A program made the position numbers and the translations under genes. From Desulfobulbaceae bacterium (GTDB taxonomy: Bacteria; Desulfobacterota; Desulfobulbia; Desulfobulbales; Desulfocapsaceae), in NCBI GenBank assembly GCA_009773475.1, contig WSXV01000001.1:496001-560000 (forward strand): a stretch of DNA of 64,000 nucleotides, given 5' to 3'. The notes under the pieces are model-generated. The model worked only from the letters and a program-made list of their open reading frames with translations. It did no database searches and was not told the DNA's origin. Positions 9,920 through 18,459 of this stretch are shown in pieces. Within the stretch, counting starts at the first letter, position 1. Every line of letters starts with the position of its first letter.

Positions 9920-10330
9920 ATGATCACTTTATTAACAGTTGTGCATGTGGCGGTCTGTCTGTTCTTGATCGTGATCGTTCTGCTTCAGCATGGCAAAGGA
10001 GCCGATGCCGGGGCAACATTCGGTGGTTCCGGTCAATCCCTGTTTGGATCAGAAGGACCGCTTCCCTTGCTGAACAAAATTACCACTGCCGTGGCCATTG
10101 TTTTTATGATGACCTCGGTTGCATTGGCATATTTTTCTTCCAGCAAAAGTACGAGCTCAGTTATGAGTGAGGTGGCCAAGCCGGGGGCAACAAGCGTTCA
10201 ACAAGTAGAAGGTAAAGCGCAACAAGAAGAAAAAGTTATTCCGATGCCTGCACCGGCCTCGGAGGATCAAAAGTCTGCTTCACCAGGGGCGGAGAGTTCG
10301 GCTGCACCTGGACAGGGAAGCACTAAATAA
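9920..10330 (+). CDS. secG: Preprotein translocase subunit SecG
   Basis: 136 residues. Two transmembrane helices (about 3-22 and 55-74) are separated by the conserved SecG block LLQHGKGADAGATFGGSGQSLFGS. The tail from about residue 80 is hydrophilic and rich in A, S, P, Q and K, longer than in E. coli SecG and low in complexity. SecG is the small accessory subunit of SecYEG in the inner membrane. The tpiA-secG-tRNA-Leu order is a recurring bacterial arrangement. Confidence 0.94.
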   Translation: MITLLTVVHVAVCLFLIVIVLLQHGKGADAGATFGGSGQSLFGSEGPLPLLNKITTAVAIVFMMTSVALAYFSSSKSTSSVMSEVAKPGATSVQQVEGKAQQEEKVIPMPAPASEDQKSASPGAESSAAPGQGSTK

Positions 10331-10349
10331 AAGTAAAAATAAGAAGTGC

Positions 10350-10435
10350 GCCGCAGTGGTGGAATTGGTAGACACGCTATCTTGAGGGGGTAGTGGCCCA
10401 CGGTCGTGCGAGTTCGAGTCTCGCCTGCGGCACCA
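10350..10435 (+). tRNA. tRNA-Leu (anticodon GAG)
   Basis: 86 nt with an encoded CCA end. Acceptor arms GCCGCAG / CTGCGGC pair perfectly. The anticodon stem CTATC / GGTAG encloses loop TTGAGGG, giving anticodon GAG (reads CUC/CUU). A long variable arm, typical of class II tRNA-Leu, and a GTTCGAGTC T-loop are visible. It begins 19 nt after the secG stop and is followed at once by an intrinsic terminator. Confidence 0.97.
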
Positions 10436-10442
10436 TTTTTTT

Positions 10443-10478
10443 AAGCCCACAACTTGTTGAAAGTTGTGGGCTTTTTTT
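10443..10478 (+). terminator. Rho-independent terminator after tRNA-Leu
   Basis: Perfect 13-bp stem AAGCCCACAACTT / AAGTTGTGGGCTT with loop GTTGA and a run of Ts. It closes the gap-pgk-tpiA-secG-tRNA unit just before the convergent DMT gene. Confidence 0.93.
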
Positions 10479-10532
10479 ATGTCCAGAACAGGGTGCCGTC
10501 TTTTCGGGGAGTGATCTGTTGGCACATTGCAA

Positions 10533-11477
10533 CTATTTCTCACCTTCCTGGTTAAGAGACAAGTCATGTTTTGTCACCGTATTTCTCTTTCCTGAGCGCC
10601 AAAGGTCCTGACTGATGATGACTCCTAAGAATATGGTGAAGCCGCCAAGGTACTGCAAGGCGGTAAACGACTCGTGAAACAGGAGTCTACTGAGCAGCAG
10701 GGTGAAAAGAGGAATCAGGGTTATGAAAATTGAGCTCTTGCTGGCCTCCATGTGAGCCAGTGAATAATTGTAAAGACTATAAGCGATCAGGGTGACTGCC
10801 AGGCCAAGGTAGAAAATGGCTGTTACAGGGACCATGAGAAATGCTTGGGGCAACGGGACCTGGGGCAGGGCAAGGAATGGAGCAAAGAAAAGTGCTCCGA
10901 TCCATGCCTGGATGGCGGTGAGAAAAAGTGCGGGGTAAAATGCCGTAAGCCGTTTGATGGTGATGGTATAGACCGTGGCACAGAGCATGGACATGAATTC
11001 ATAGGAATTTCCCAATAATGGAGCCGGTGCCAGGAGAGTTGGTGACCCTCCGAGGCTGAGCAGGATTGCGCCGCCCATGGCCAGAAAAAGGCCGATCAGG
11101 GTTTGCTTTGATGCCCGCTCACCAAGAAAGAAGACAGAGGCAATGGTGATTAACAGTGGCAGCATGGTGGTAATGAGGGATGCCTGAGCGGCGCTGGTGT
11201 TTTGCAGGGCAAGGGCTTCAAAGAAAAAATAGAGACAAGGTTCGCTCATCGCCATGATGACAAAGAGGTGCCGATCCTGACGACGAATCCGGATCTTTTG
11301 AAATCGGGGGAGAAAGAACAAAAAGGCCAGCGAGGCAACCCCCATTCTGCTGAAGATGATCACCATGGGGTGATACTCCTGCATGGCCAGTTTCATGGCA
11401 ACAAACGAACTGCCCCAGAGAAACATGGCGAGAATCAGGCCTACGAGGGGAAGGAGTCGGGGAGAATGTTGGTGCAT
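10533..11477 (-). CDS. EamA/DMT superfamily permease (probable metabolite exporter)
   Basis: 314 residues with about ten hydrophobic helices in two EamA repeats. The N-terminal repeat opens with LVGLILAMFLWGSSFVAMKLA, the typical WGSSF signature, and ends around LGERASKQTLIGLFLAMGGAIL. The second repeat ends LFHESFTALQYLGGFTIFLGV. It is an inner-membrane drug/metabolite transporter; substrate cannot be read from sequence. It is transcribed alone, convergent with the tRNA terminator and divergent from the next gene. Confidence 0.88.
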   Translation of the reverse strand: MHQHSPRLLPLVGLILAMFLWGSSFVAMKLAMQEYHPMVIIFSRMGVASLAFLFFLPRFQKIRIRRQDRHLFVIMAMSEPCLYFFFEALALQNTSAAQASLITTMLPLLITIASVFFLGERASKQTLIGLFLAMGGAILLSLGGSPTLLAPAPLLGNSYEFMSMLCATVYTITIKRLTAFYPALFLTAIQAWIGALFFAPFLALPQVPLPQAFLMVPVTAIFYLGLAVTLIAYSLYNYSLAHMEASKSSIFITLIPLFTLLLSRLLFHESFTALQYLGGFTIFLGVIISQDLWRSGKRNTVTKHDLSLNQEGEK

Positions 11478-11604
11478 GAAAAGTTTTTATTACAGTTTTC
11501 AGAGAATTGATTATTATTCTTTTTTGTAGGAATAAAGGGGGGAAACGTGGGCTACGGTGTGCTCCGACCCTCAAACAGGTAACCATAAAAGTGATGAAGT
11601 GGGA

Positions 11605-14301
11605 ATGCAAAATTTTACAAAGTTGTCATACGCTCAGAGTTCTTCCATTCTCCCGCAGGGAGTTTTTTTTCGCAGTCTATATTTCGTAAGTGACGTCGGA
11701 TCGTGTCTGGTGCGGACGGGTGTGTTTGTCTTTCTCGCTCTGGCCTTGCTTTTGCCCTGGCCAACGGATGCTTCTGCAGGCCTTGATTTTGAAGAGGGGA
11801 CGGTTCGCAAAGATATTGGTGTGAGTGCTGCTCCCAAGGCACAAGGCGTCAGCAAGACCAAGGGTGATCTTGCCTTGGAAGAGGCCATTGTGCAGACGGA
11901 AGCGGCCGTGGCCAAGGTCAAGCTGGATGAAAAGCAACTCGCCCGGGCTAAAGAGGTGATCAAGGGCCTGAATTATACCAATATGCGGATTCTTCGCGTT
12001 TTTTGCGGTCTGTCATCCATAACTCCAGAGGGAATTATGGATGCCTTGCGCCGACTGCCCCAGTCGCAGATCTCGTATGACCAGCTGATTATCTTGGAGC
12101 ATTTTGTGGCCCTTCCCGGTGTCGATGCAGATACGGCATGGCTCCTTCTGAAGAAGCTCGGTGGGTTAAATTATGTCTCGGGACGGGTGGCCTTAGCCAT
12201 TAGTCAGGCGAAGAATCTGCAGCCAAGGGTCATGCTGGCCCTTCTTGATCGACTGGCATCCCTGAGAGAGCCTGGCCTGTGGGCCTTCAAGGCCTATCTT
12301 GAGGTACCTGGCCAGACGGCGGACACGGTGGACAAAGGTTTGCTGCTTATTGACCAGATGACGGAGAAGCAGTGCTGGGCAGCCGAGATGAGTAACAAGA
12401 TCGCCGGTATGACCCCTGAATTGGCCTTGCTCAATATGAGCCATCTGCCCAGGCTGTCCAACACCAATGCCTCCAATGCGCGCTCGATGTTTCAGCTCCC
12501 GGGAATGTCCCCGGCTGCCTCTCTGGCCTGGATTACCAATTATTTTCTGCTTGCTCAGGAGAATCAGGAGGCCCTGTTCTTTTCCATGAACGCTGAACAG
12601 CAAAGCCAGCTCCTGCTTGCCTTTGCCGACGGTTCTGAATATCTCATCTGGAAGATCAATAACCTCCATGACATTACTGATATCAATGGTCAAGAAGTAG
12701 GTATTCGTGTTCTTTCCTCCTGCCCGCTCAGTACCTTGCGAGAGATTTTTCAGCGCCTGGATGGCAACGTCCAGGCCAGGTTCAACGGGGAATTCTCGGC
12801 AGGTCTTGATGCCGGCCGGGGACCGGCCATTGCTGCGCTACGCCGTGCCACTTCAGCTGCCCGGTTGCAGGCAGCGAAAGATTGCACCACAGCCAACGCT
12901 TACATCTTGCTCTCCCGGGGCAGCGATCTCTATGATTCCTCTTTCCGGGAGATCCTGGTGCCGGTACTGAAGGACCGGATAAACAGTCGTTCTGGCGGGA
13001 ACCTTCTAGCCTTTCTTAAGACTATTGATCAGAAAGGTGTTCATGTCTCTGACTTTATTATCAGTCTGGCTCAGAAAGGAAAGCTTGTCGTATTTTTTCC
13101 GGCATCGGTGGCTGAACAGGAGCAGGTGCTTGATCTGGTGGCGCGGTCCGCGTTCCGGGATGAGAAAAGTCTGATCCTGTTTTCGGCCACCTTCATGACC
13201 CTGCTGGAGACCATTCAGCCGCAGACACGAACCTACCTGATTGCCAAGATGCTCACCGCCATTCGTGAAAAAGATTCGGTTTTCAGCACCCAGTTGCGGG
13301 TCATCCTCCAGTATTATATCCAGGAGTATCCGCAATTAGTCGGTGAGGTGGACAAGATTAGAATCAGGTTGATGATGTCGCAGTACGGGACGCTTGCCTT
13401 GGATCAGTATGTCAAGACCAGTTTTGCCGAGTGGAAGATGGATAGTAAATTGAGTAGTTTGTCCATCTTTCAGAGTGATGATGACGGCAGCCAGTCCTAT
13501 CGTTCCAATTGTCAGACCTTGATGGCGCACGGCTATCGGCCGCGGCTTTCCACCTCTTTTTCTCTGATGGCGGCCGACAGCGCCCAGGGGCGAGCTGCCG
13601 GGGCCCAACTGAAGGGCCTGCTCGGTGCGCCGTCGCAGAATCTGGGCGGGATTCAGGAGATGCAGGCTCGCTATCCCCTGGTGGTGGACTGGGTAAAGAG
13701 TGTGAATGGTCTTGAAATCTCCCACTCCGTGGTGGTCTATCATGATGTCAGCCATCAACAGGAGCTGCTCCGGCAGTTCCTCAAGGGGGGCCATGAGATG
13801 TTTGTCCAACGCGGCCACAGCTATTGGCGAAAGGAACAGTTACTCGACCCTCTGCAGGAGCTGCTTAAGACCGGTGCGGTGACCGAGGCGGATCTGATGA
13901 GTAAGCAACGGTTCTTAAGCCTTGGCTCTTGTGGCGGGATTCGGGTGTATTCTGAGTTGGCCATGATTTTCCACAACAAGGTCGATATCCTCGCCACCGT
14001 GGGCACAGGGAAGGCCATTATCAATGATCCTTACAATCAGTTCCTATTTGAGCTGGTTGCTTCCCGTTCCGATACTCTGAGCTGGAAGGCGGTCAGTGAT
14101 CAGGCCGCGGTGATCTTCAAGCATGGGATGGGAGAGGATTACCTGCAGCCCGGCTCGCTGCCGGCTATCCTGCACAAGATCATGGATCAGAAACAGATTG
14201 ATAAACAGGCCGGAGGCCAGGGCGGTAAGCAGGCTGAGATACAGAGTGGGGGAGGGCTGGAAGTGAGGCCATCCGTAGATTTGGATCCCAACCGCAACTG
14301 A
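11605..14301 (+). CDS. Large secreted protein with a C-terminal caspase-like (clan CD) His/Cys signature
   Basis: About 898 residues from ATG 11605; the frame is open from a GTG at 11557, and a GTG near 11716 would give a tighter signal peptide. A hydrophobic export segment VFVFLALALLLPWP ending DASA is clear. The first ~600 residues are mostly helical with no family I recognise. The last third contains HSVVVYHDVSHQQE, then EMFVQRGHSYW (codon 13810-13812 is the His) and RFLSLGSCGGIRVY (Cys codon 13930-13932). A hydrophobic strand ending in His-Ser followed about 38 residues later by a strand ending Ser-Cys-Gly resembles the clan CD (caspase, gingipain, CHAT) dyad. That assignment is inference. 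It is followed 2 bp later by holA, an odd partner for an exported protein. Confidence 0.7.
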   Translation: MQNFTKLSYAQSSSILPQGVFFRSLYFVSDVGSCLVRTGVFVFLALALLLPWPTDASAGLDFEEGTVRKDIGVSAAPKAQGVSKTKGDLALEEAIVQTEAAVAKVKLDEKQLARAKEVIKGLNYTNMRILRVFCGLSSITPEGIMDALRRLPQSQISYDQLIILEHFVALPGVDADTAWLLLKKLGGLNYVSGRVALAISQAKNLQPRVMLALLDRLASLREPGLWAFKAYLEVPGQTADTVDKGLLLIDQMTEKQCWAAEMSNKIAGMTPELALLNMSHLPRLSNTNASNARSMFQLPGMSPAASLAWITNYFLLAQENQEALFFSMNAEQQSQLLLAFADGSEYLIWKINNLHDITDINGQEVGIRVLSSCPLSTLREIFQRLDGNVQARFNGEFSAGLDAGRGPAIAALRRATSAARLQAAKDCTTANAYILLSRGSDLYDSSFREILVPVLKDRINSRSGGNLLAFLKTIDQKGVHVSDFIISLAQKGKLVVFFPASVAEQEQVLDLVARSAFRDEKSLILFSATFMTLLETIQPQTRTYLIAKMLTAIREKDSVFSTQLRVILQYYIQEYPQLVGEVDKIRIRLMMSQYGTLALDQYVKTSFAEWKMDSKLSSLSIFQSDDDGSQSYRSNCQTLMAHGYRPRLSTSFSLMAADSAQGRAAGAQLKGLLGAPSQNLGGIQEMQARYPLVVDWVKSVNGLEISHSVVVYHDVSHQQELLRQFLKGGHEMFVQRGHSYWRKEQLLDPLQELLKTGAVTEADLMSKQRFLSLGSCGGIRVYSELAMIFHNKVDILATVGTGKAIINDPYNQFLFELVASRSDTLSWKAVSDQAAVIFKHGMGEDYLQPGSLPAILHKIMDQKQIDKQAGGQGGKQAEIQSGGGLEVRPSVDLDPNRN

Positions 14302-14303
14302 TC

Positions 14304-15680
14304 GTGGGCCTGATCAAGCGCATAGAACTTTCCTCCTGGCTGACCCAGGAAGATCCGGGCGATAATGCCCGGGTCTTCCTCTTTTTCGGGGAGAGGTATC
14401 TGTGCCGCGAGGCGGCTGATCTGGTGGAACGAGCTCTGCTCGCCAGGGGTGGGGGAATGGTGCATGGGATAGATGGCGATCAGGAAGATCCGAGCCGGAC
14501 CCTGGGCCAGCTTATGAATTTCAGTCTGTTGCCGGGCCGACAGCTCTATCGGGTCACGGACAGCCGGCTTTTTCACTCCCGGGCCGTGGCCAAAGAGATC
14601 TGGAATAAGGCGGTTCAGGCGCAAGAGGCGGGGCGACCAGGTTCGGCCCGATTGCAGCTCAAGAGTCTTGCCGGTTTGGCTGACTTGAAGGCCGGAGAAT
14701 CCCTGGCTGATCTCGGCGCGGATCAATGGCAGCAGCTTTTTGGTTTTGCCAAACCGGGTGGCGATCTGGCCTGGACTGACAGGCTCCTTGCCGAGGGCGT
14801 CTCCCCGTCAGGTGGGAAGGGTGGGGAGGCGGCAAACATCGCTGATCGCTACCTTGGTGCTCTGGAGAAGGGGCTGCCGGGACAGAACTATCTTCTTCTC
14901 AGCGCTGAAAATGTCGACAAAAGGAAGGCCCTGTTTACCTTGATCAAAAAACATGGCCTGGTTGTGGACTGTTTTGTTGAGACAAAAAGCAGCTCGACGG
15001 CAGCCCAGAAGGAACAGAAAGAGGTGCTGCGCGAGCTGGCCCAGAAGACCTTGCTTTCCTTTCAAAAGAAAATGGAGCCCCGGGCTCTGGACATGCTCTT
15101 TGAGCGGGTGGGGTTTCATCCGGTGGCTGTGGTCATGGAGCTGGAAAAGCTCGCCCTTTTTGCCCTTGATCGCCCCCTGATCAGTTGCACGGATGTTGAC
15201 GCCATGATTGGCCGGACCCGGGAGGATGCCCTTTTTACCCTAACGGAGGCTTTCGGGAATGGAAACCTGGCCTTAACCCTGGTGCTCCTCGGACGTCTGC
15301 TGGAAAATGGAATTCATGACCTTGCCATTCTTGCCACCATGCGTAATTATATACGGAAGATGCTCATCTTTCGTTCCCTGCAGCTGCAGGCAAGCCCCCC
15401 CTGGCAACGGGGAATGCAAGCCAAGGCGTTTCAAGATGTTTATCTGCCGGCACTCAAGGAAAAGGGGGAGTGGGTTGAGCTCTTGAAAGTTCACCCTTAC
15501 GCCTTGTATATGGGGTTCAAGAAGGCGGAAGAGTTTTCCTGTTCGGTGCTCAAGGAGTGGATGGCCCTTCTCTTGAAGGCCGAGTATCAGATGAAAGGCT
15601 CACCTCTGCCGCCCACCCTGTTTCTGGAAGAGCTCTTTCTTGCCATGTTATCGAAAAAAGAAGGCGGATCAGTAGGATAA
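14304..15680 (+). CDS. holA: DNA polymerase III delta subunit
   Basis: 458 residues, well above the usual ~340. The N-terminal ARVFLFFGERYLCREAAD is the HolA opening. LLSAENVDKRKALF, VVDCFV and the AQKTLLSFQKKMEPRALDMLFERVG..LEKLALF blocks are typical, as is the C-terminal collar domain (GRTREDALFTLTEAFGNGN onward). The extra length is mostly an insertion around residues 90-170. It is the clamp-loader subunit that opens the beta clamp. The GTG start lies 2 bp after the preceding stop, so translation is probably coupled. There is no Walker box, as expected for delta. Confidence 0.9.
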   Translation: MGLIKRIELSSWLTQEDPGDNARVFLFFGERYLCREAADLVERALLARGGGMVHGIDGDQEDPSRTLGQLMNFSLLPGRQLYRVTDSRLFHSRAVAKEIWNKAVQAQEAGRPGSARLQLKSLAGLADLKAGESLADLGADQWQQLFGFAKPGGDLAWTDRLLAEGVSPSGGKGGEAANIADRYLGALEKGLPGQNYLLLSAENVDKRKALFTLIKKHGLVVDCFVETKSSSTAAQKEQKEVLRELAQKTLLSFQKKMEPRALDMLFERVGFHPVAVVMELEKLALFALDRPLISCTDVDAMIGRTREDALFTLTEAFGNGNLALTLVLLGRLLENGIHDLAILATMRNYIRKMLIFRSLQLQASPPWQRGMQAKAFQDVYLPALKEKGEWVELLKVHPYALYMGFKKAEEFSCSVLKEWMALLLKAEYQMKGSPLPPTLFLEELFLAMLSKKEGGSVG

Positions 15681-15728
15681 TCGCGACTCCGTATTGAGAC
15701 AGACCTTTATTGATGTGATTTTTGAGAG

Positions 15729-16049
15729 ATGGGAATGGGCAAGGTAAAAGAGGAACACAAGACAGCAGCAGCCACCCGGGAGCGGGAGGAGACGCGTGAG
15801 CCATCCTTGTATAAGGCGCTGCTCCATAATGATGATTATACCTCCATGGAGTTTGTGGTGTCGATTCTTGAAAATATCTTTGGCAAATCCACTTCGATGG
15901 CGACAAAAATCATGCTTGACGTCCATCAGGAAGGAGTTGGTGTTGCCGGGGTCTATACCCGTGAGATTTGTGAAACCAAGATCGAGCTGGTTCATCATCT
16001 GGCCCGGACGAATGGCTTTCCACTTCGCTGTTCCATGGAGAAAATATAG
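15729..16049 (+). CDS. clpS: ATP-dependent Clp protease adaptor ClpS
   Basis: 106 residues. A flexible charged N-terminal tail (1-26) is followed by the ClpS core LYKALLHNDDYTSMEFVVSIL. The NDDYT motif and downstream acid residues form the N-degron pocket. The later ..MLDVHQEGVGVAGVYTREICETK block is also diagnostic. ClpS delivers N-end-rule substrates to ClpAP. clpA follows directly, the usual pairing. Confidence 0.96.
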   Translation: MGMGKVKEEHKTAAATREREETREPSLYKALLHNDDYTSMEFVVSILENIFGKSTSMATKIMLDVHQEGVGVAGVYTREICETKIELVHHLARTNGFPLRCSMEKI

Positions 16050-16146
16050 GGACTGTATTTGGTTGCGGGGTTTGAGACAGCCCTCTGATCTCAGAAGATA
16101 AATGGGGAATAGCTTCCCCTCTTTGACAGTAAAAATGGTGAACAAA

Positions 16147-18450
16147 ATGTTGAATAAAACATTGGAAATGGCGCTCGTAAGGGCGATTCGAGAGGCGAAG
16201 GGATATCGGCATGAATATGTCACCGTGGAACATATGCTCTACGGTCTGCTCTATGATGAGCTGACGAACCATATTATCAGCCATTGCGGGGGCTCCATTG
16301 ATAACTTGAAGCAACGGCTGGAGGCTTTTTTCACCGGCGAGCTGCCCACTCTGGGTGCTGACGATGCCAGTGACCCGGCCCAGACCGTCGCCTTCAATCG
16401 GGTATTGCAGCGGGCGGTCTCCCATGTCCAGAGCTGCGGCAAGAATGAAGTGGATAGCGGCGATGTCCTGGCTGCCATTTTCGCCGAGGCAGAGTCGCAT
16501 GCCGTCTATTTCCTTGCCTCGGAAGGGGTTGGGCGACTGGCGGTGTTGGAGTATATTTCGCACGGCCTTCCCTCTGAGGGCTTGCAGAAGGAGCCCTTGC
16601 CGCGGCCTCCCGGTGGCCCCGGGGCCGATGCCGAGACTCGGGAGATGGAAAAAGACGAAAAGGTCTTGCAGGATTTTACGGTTAATCTGGCCCGTCGGGC
16701 GGCAGAGGGGCGACTTGACCCCCTCATTGGTCGGCAGAAGGAAGTGAATCGGATGATGCAGGTTCTCTGCCGGCGCAAAAAGAACAATCCCCTGCTGGTG
16801 GGGGAACCCGGGGTCGGGAAGACCGCCATTGCTGAGGGACTGGCCCTGCGGATTCATGACGACGGTGTGGCCCGGAGCGCAGGCCATAAGGCGCTGATCC
16901 CCGATCTGTTGCAGGGCGTGGAAATTTATCTGCTTGATATGGGAACGCTGGTGGCCGGCACCAAATATCGGGGCGATTTTGAGAAGCGGATGAAGAGTGT
17001 GGTGGAGGCGGTGGAACGCAAGAAGAACGCCATTCTTTTCATCGATGAGATGCACACCATCGTTGGTGCGGGTGCGACCAGCGGTGGCTCCATGGATGCC
17101 TCCAACCTGTTGAAACCGGCCCTGCAGTCCGGGGTTTTGCGCTGTATCGGTTCCACCACCTATGAAGAGTATAAAAACCATATCGAAAAGGATCGGGCCC
17201 TGTCCCGCCGTTTCCAGAAGATCGATGTGGAGGAGCCATCGGTGGAGGAAACCCGCTTGATTCTCCAGGGATTGCAGGAAAAATATGAGCAGCATCATCA
17301 GGTGCGTTACGCTGCCACTGCCATTAAGGCCACGGCAGAGTTGGCTGGTCGCTATATTAACGACCGCTTTCTGCCGGACAAGGCCATCGATGTGATGGAT
17401 GAGGTGGGTTCTTCTTTTCGCCTGGCTGGGAAAATCGGCAGGACGGTGACGACTCGAGACGTGGAGGCCGTGGTGTCACGCATGGCCAGGGTTCCCGCCA
17501 AGACCGGCAGCAGCAATGAGCTTGGGTCTTTAAGGGATCTGGCTGGCACCATGAAAGGGGTGATCTTTGGGCAGGATGCCGCCATTGACACCGTGGTCGC
17601 CGCCGTTAAGCGGGCTCGGGCCGGGCTTGGCCATCCGCAGTCGCCCACGGGTTGTTTTCTCTTTGCCGGCCCCACCGGAGTTGGCAAGACCGAGGTGGCA
17701 CGACAGCTGGCGCAGAGTCTGGCGATCCACTTTGAGCGGTTTGACATGAGTGAATACATGGAAAAACATGCGGTGGCCCGCCTTATTGGTGCGCCTCCCG
17801 GATATGTGGGCTTTGATCAGGGCGGCCTGCTCACCGAGGCCATCCGCAAGCATCCTTATTCCGTTCTGCTGCTTGATGAGATCGAAAAGGCCCATGCCGA
17901 TATCTTCTCCATTCTCCTGCAGGTCATGGATCATTCAACCCTCACCGATAATTCCGGGCGCAAGGCCGATTTTCGCAACGTGATCCTGATCATGACCACC
18001 AATGCCGGTGCCCGTGAGATGAACACGACCCCCATTGGTTTTATGGCCGATAAAAAGGGCCGCGATCAGAAGGCGGTCAAGGGGTTGTTCTCACCAGAGT
18101 TCCGCAACCGGCTGGATGCCACCATTTCCTTTGGCACGCTCAGTGCCGAGTCGGTGGAAAAGGTGGTGGACAAGATGATTCTTGAATTGCAGGGACAGCT
18201 GGCCGAGCGCAAGGTGGTCATCTCTCTGAGTCCTGCTGCCCGCAAGCATCTGGCTGGCAAAGGTTATGATCCTGATTATGGAGCCAGGCCGCTCAGGCGG
18301 CTGATCATGGCCGAAATCGGGGATGTGCTCACTGATGAGATCCTGTTTGGCGCCTTGACGCGGGGTGGTGAAGCCAGGGTTGATCTCCAGGGGAAAAAAC
18401 TGAGTTTTACTTATCTCGCCAAAGGCCTTGAGGTGATCGCCGCTAGGTAA
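16147..18450 (+). CDS. clpA: ATP-dependent Clp protease ATP-binding subunit ClpA
   Basis: About 767 residues from ATG 16147 (alternatives at 16135 and 16102). The start [23 protein letters not shown] aligns with the E. coli ClpA N-domain, hence the choice. Two AAA+ modules follow: D1 Walker [14 protein letters not shown] with Walker [12 protein letters not shown], and D2 Walker [14 protein letters not shown] with Walker [11 protein letters not shown]. The D2 sensor and C-domain end ..[15 protein letters not shown]. It lacks the long ClpB middle domain. It unfolds substrates for ClpP; clpP is not in this window. It ends next to the antiporter gene. Confidence 0.96.
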   Translation: MLNKTLEMALVRAIREAKGYRHEYVTVEHMLYGLLYDELTNHIISHCGGSIDNLKQRLEAFFTGELPTLGADDASDPAQTVAFNRVLQRAVSHVQSCGKNEVDSGDVLAAIFAEAESHAVYFLASEGVGRLAVLEYISHGLPSEGLQKEPLPRPPGGPGADAETREMEKDEKVLQDFTVNLARRAAEGRLDPLIGRQKEVNRMMQVLCRRKKNNPLLVGEPGVGKTAIAEGLALRIHDDGVARSAGHKALIPDLLQGVEIYLLDMGTLVAGTKYRGDFEKRMKSVVEAVERKKNAILFIDEMHTIVGAGATSGGSMDASNLLKPALQSGVLRCIGSTTYEEYKNHIEKDRALSRRFQKIDVEEPSVEETRLILQGLQEKYEQHHQVRYAATAIKATAELAGRYINDRFLPDKAIDVMDEVGSSFRLAGKIGRTVTTRDVEAVVSRMARVPAKTGSSNELGSLRDLAGTMKGVIFGQDAAIDTVVAAVKRARAGLGHPQSPTGCFLFAGPTGVGKTEVARQLAQSLAIHFERFDMSEYMEKHAVARLIGAPPGYVGFDQGGLLTEAIRKHPYSVLLLDEIEKAHADIFSILLQVMDHSTLTDNSGRKADFRNVILIMTTNAGAREMNTTPIGFMADKKGRDQKAVKGLFSPEFRNRLDATISFGTLSAESVEKVVDKMILELQGQLAERKVVISLSPAARKHLAGKGYDPDYGARPLRRLIMAEIGDVLTDEILFGALTRGGEARVDLQGKKLSFTYLAKGLEVIAAR

Positions 18451-18459
18451 TTTCCGGTG

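Noticed and set aside
15910-17298. Long antisense frame (462 codons) across clpS/clpA
   Set aside because: It is a shadow of the clear ClpA reading frame; its translation has no recognisable domain.
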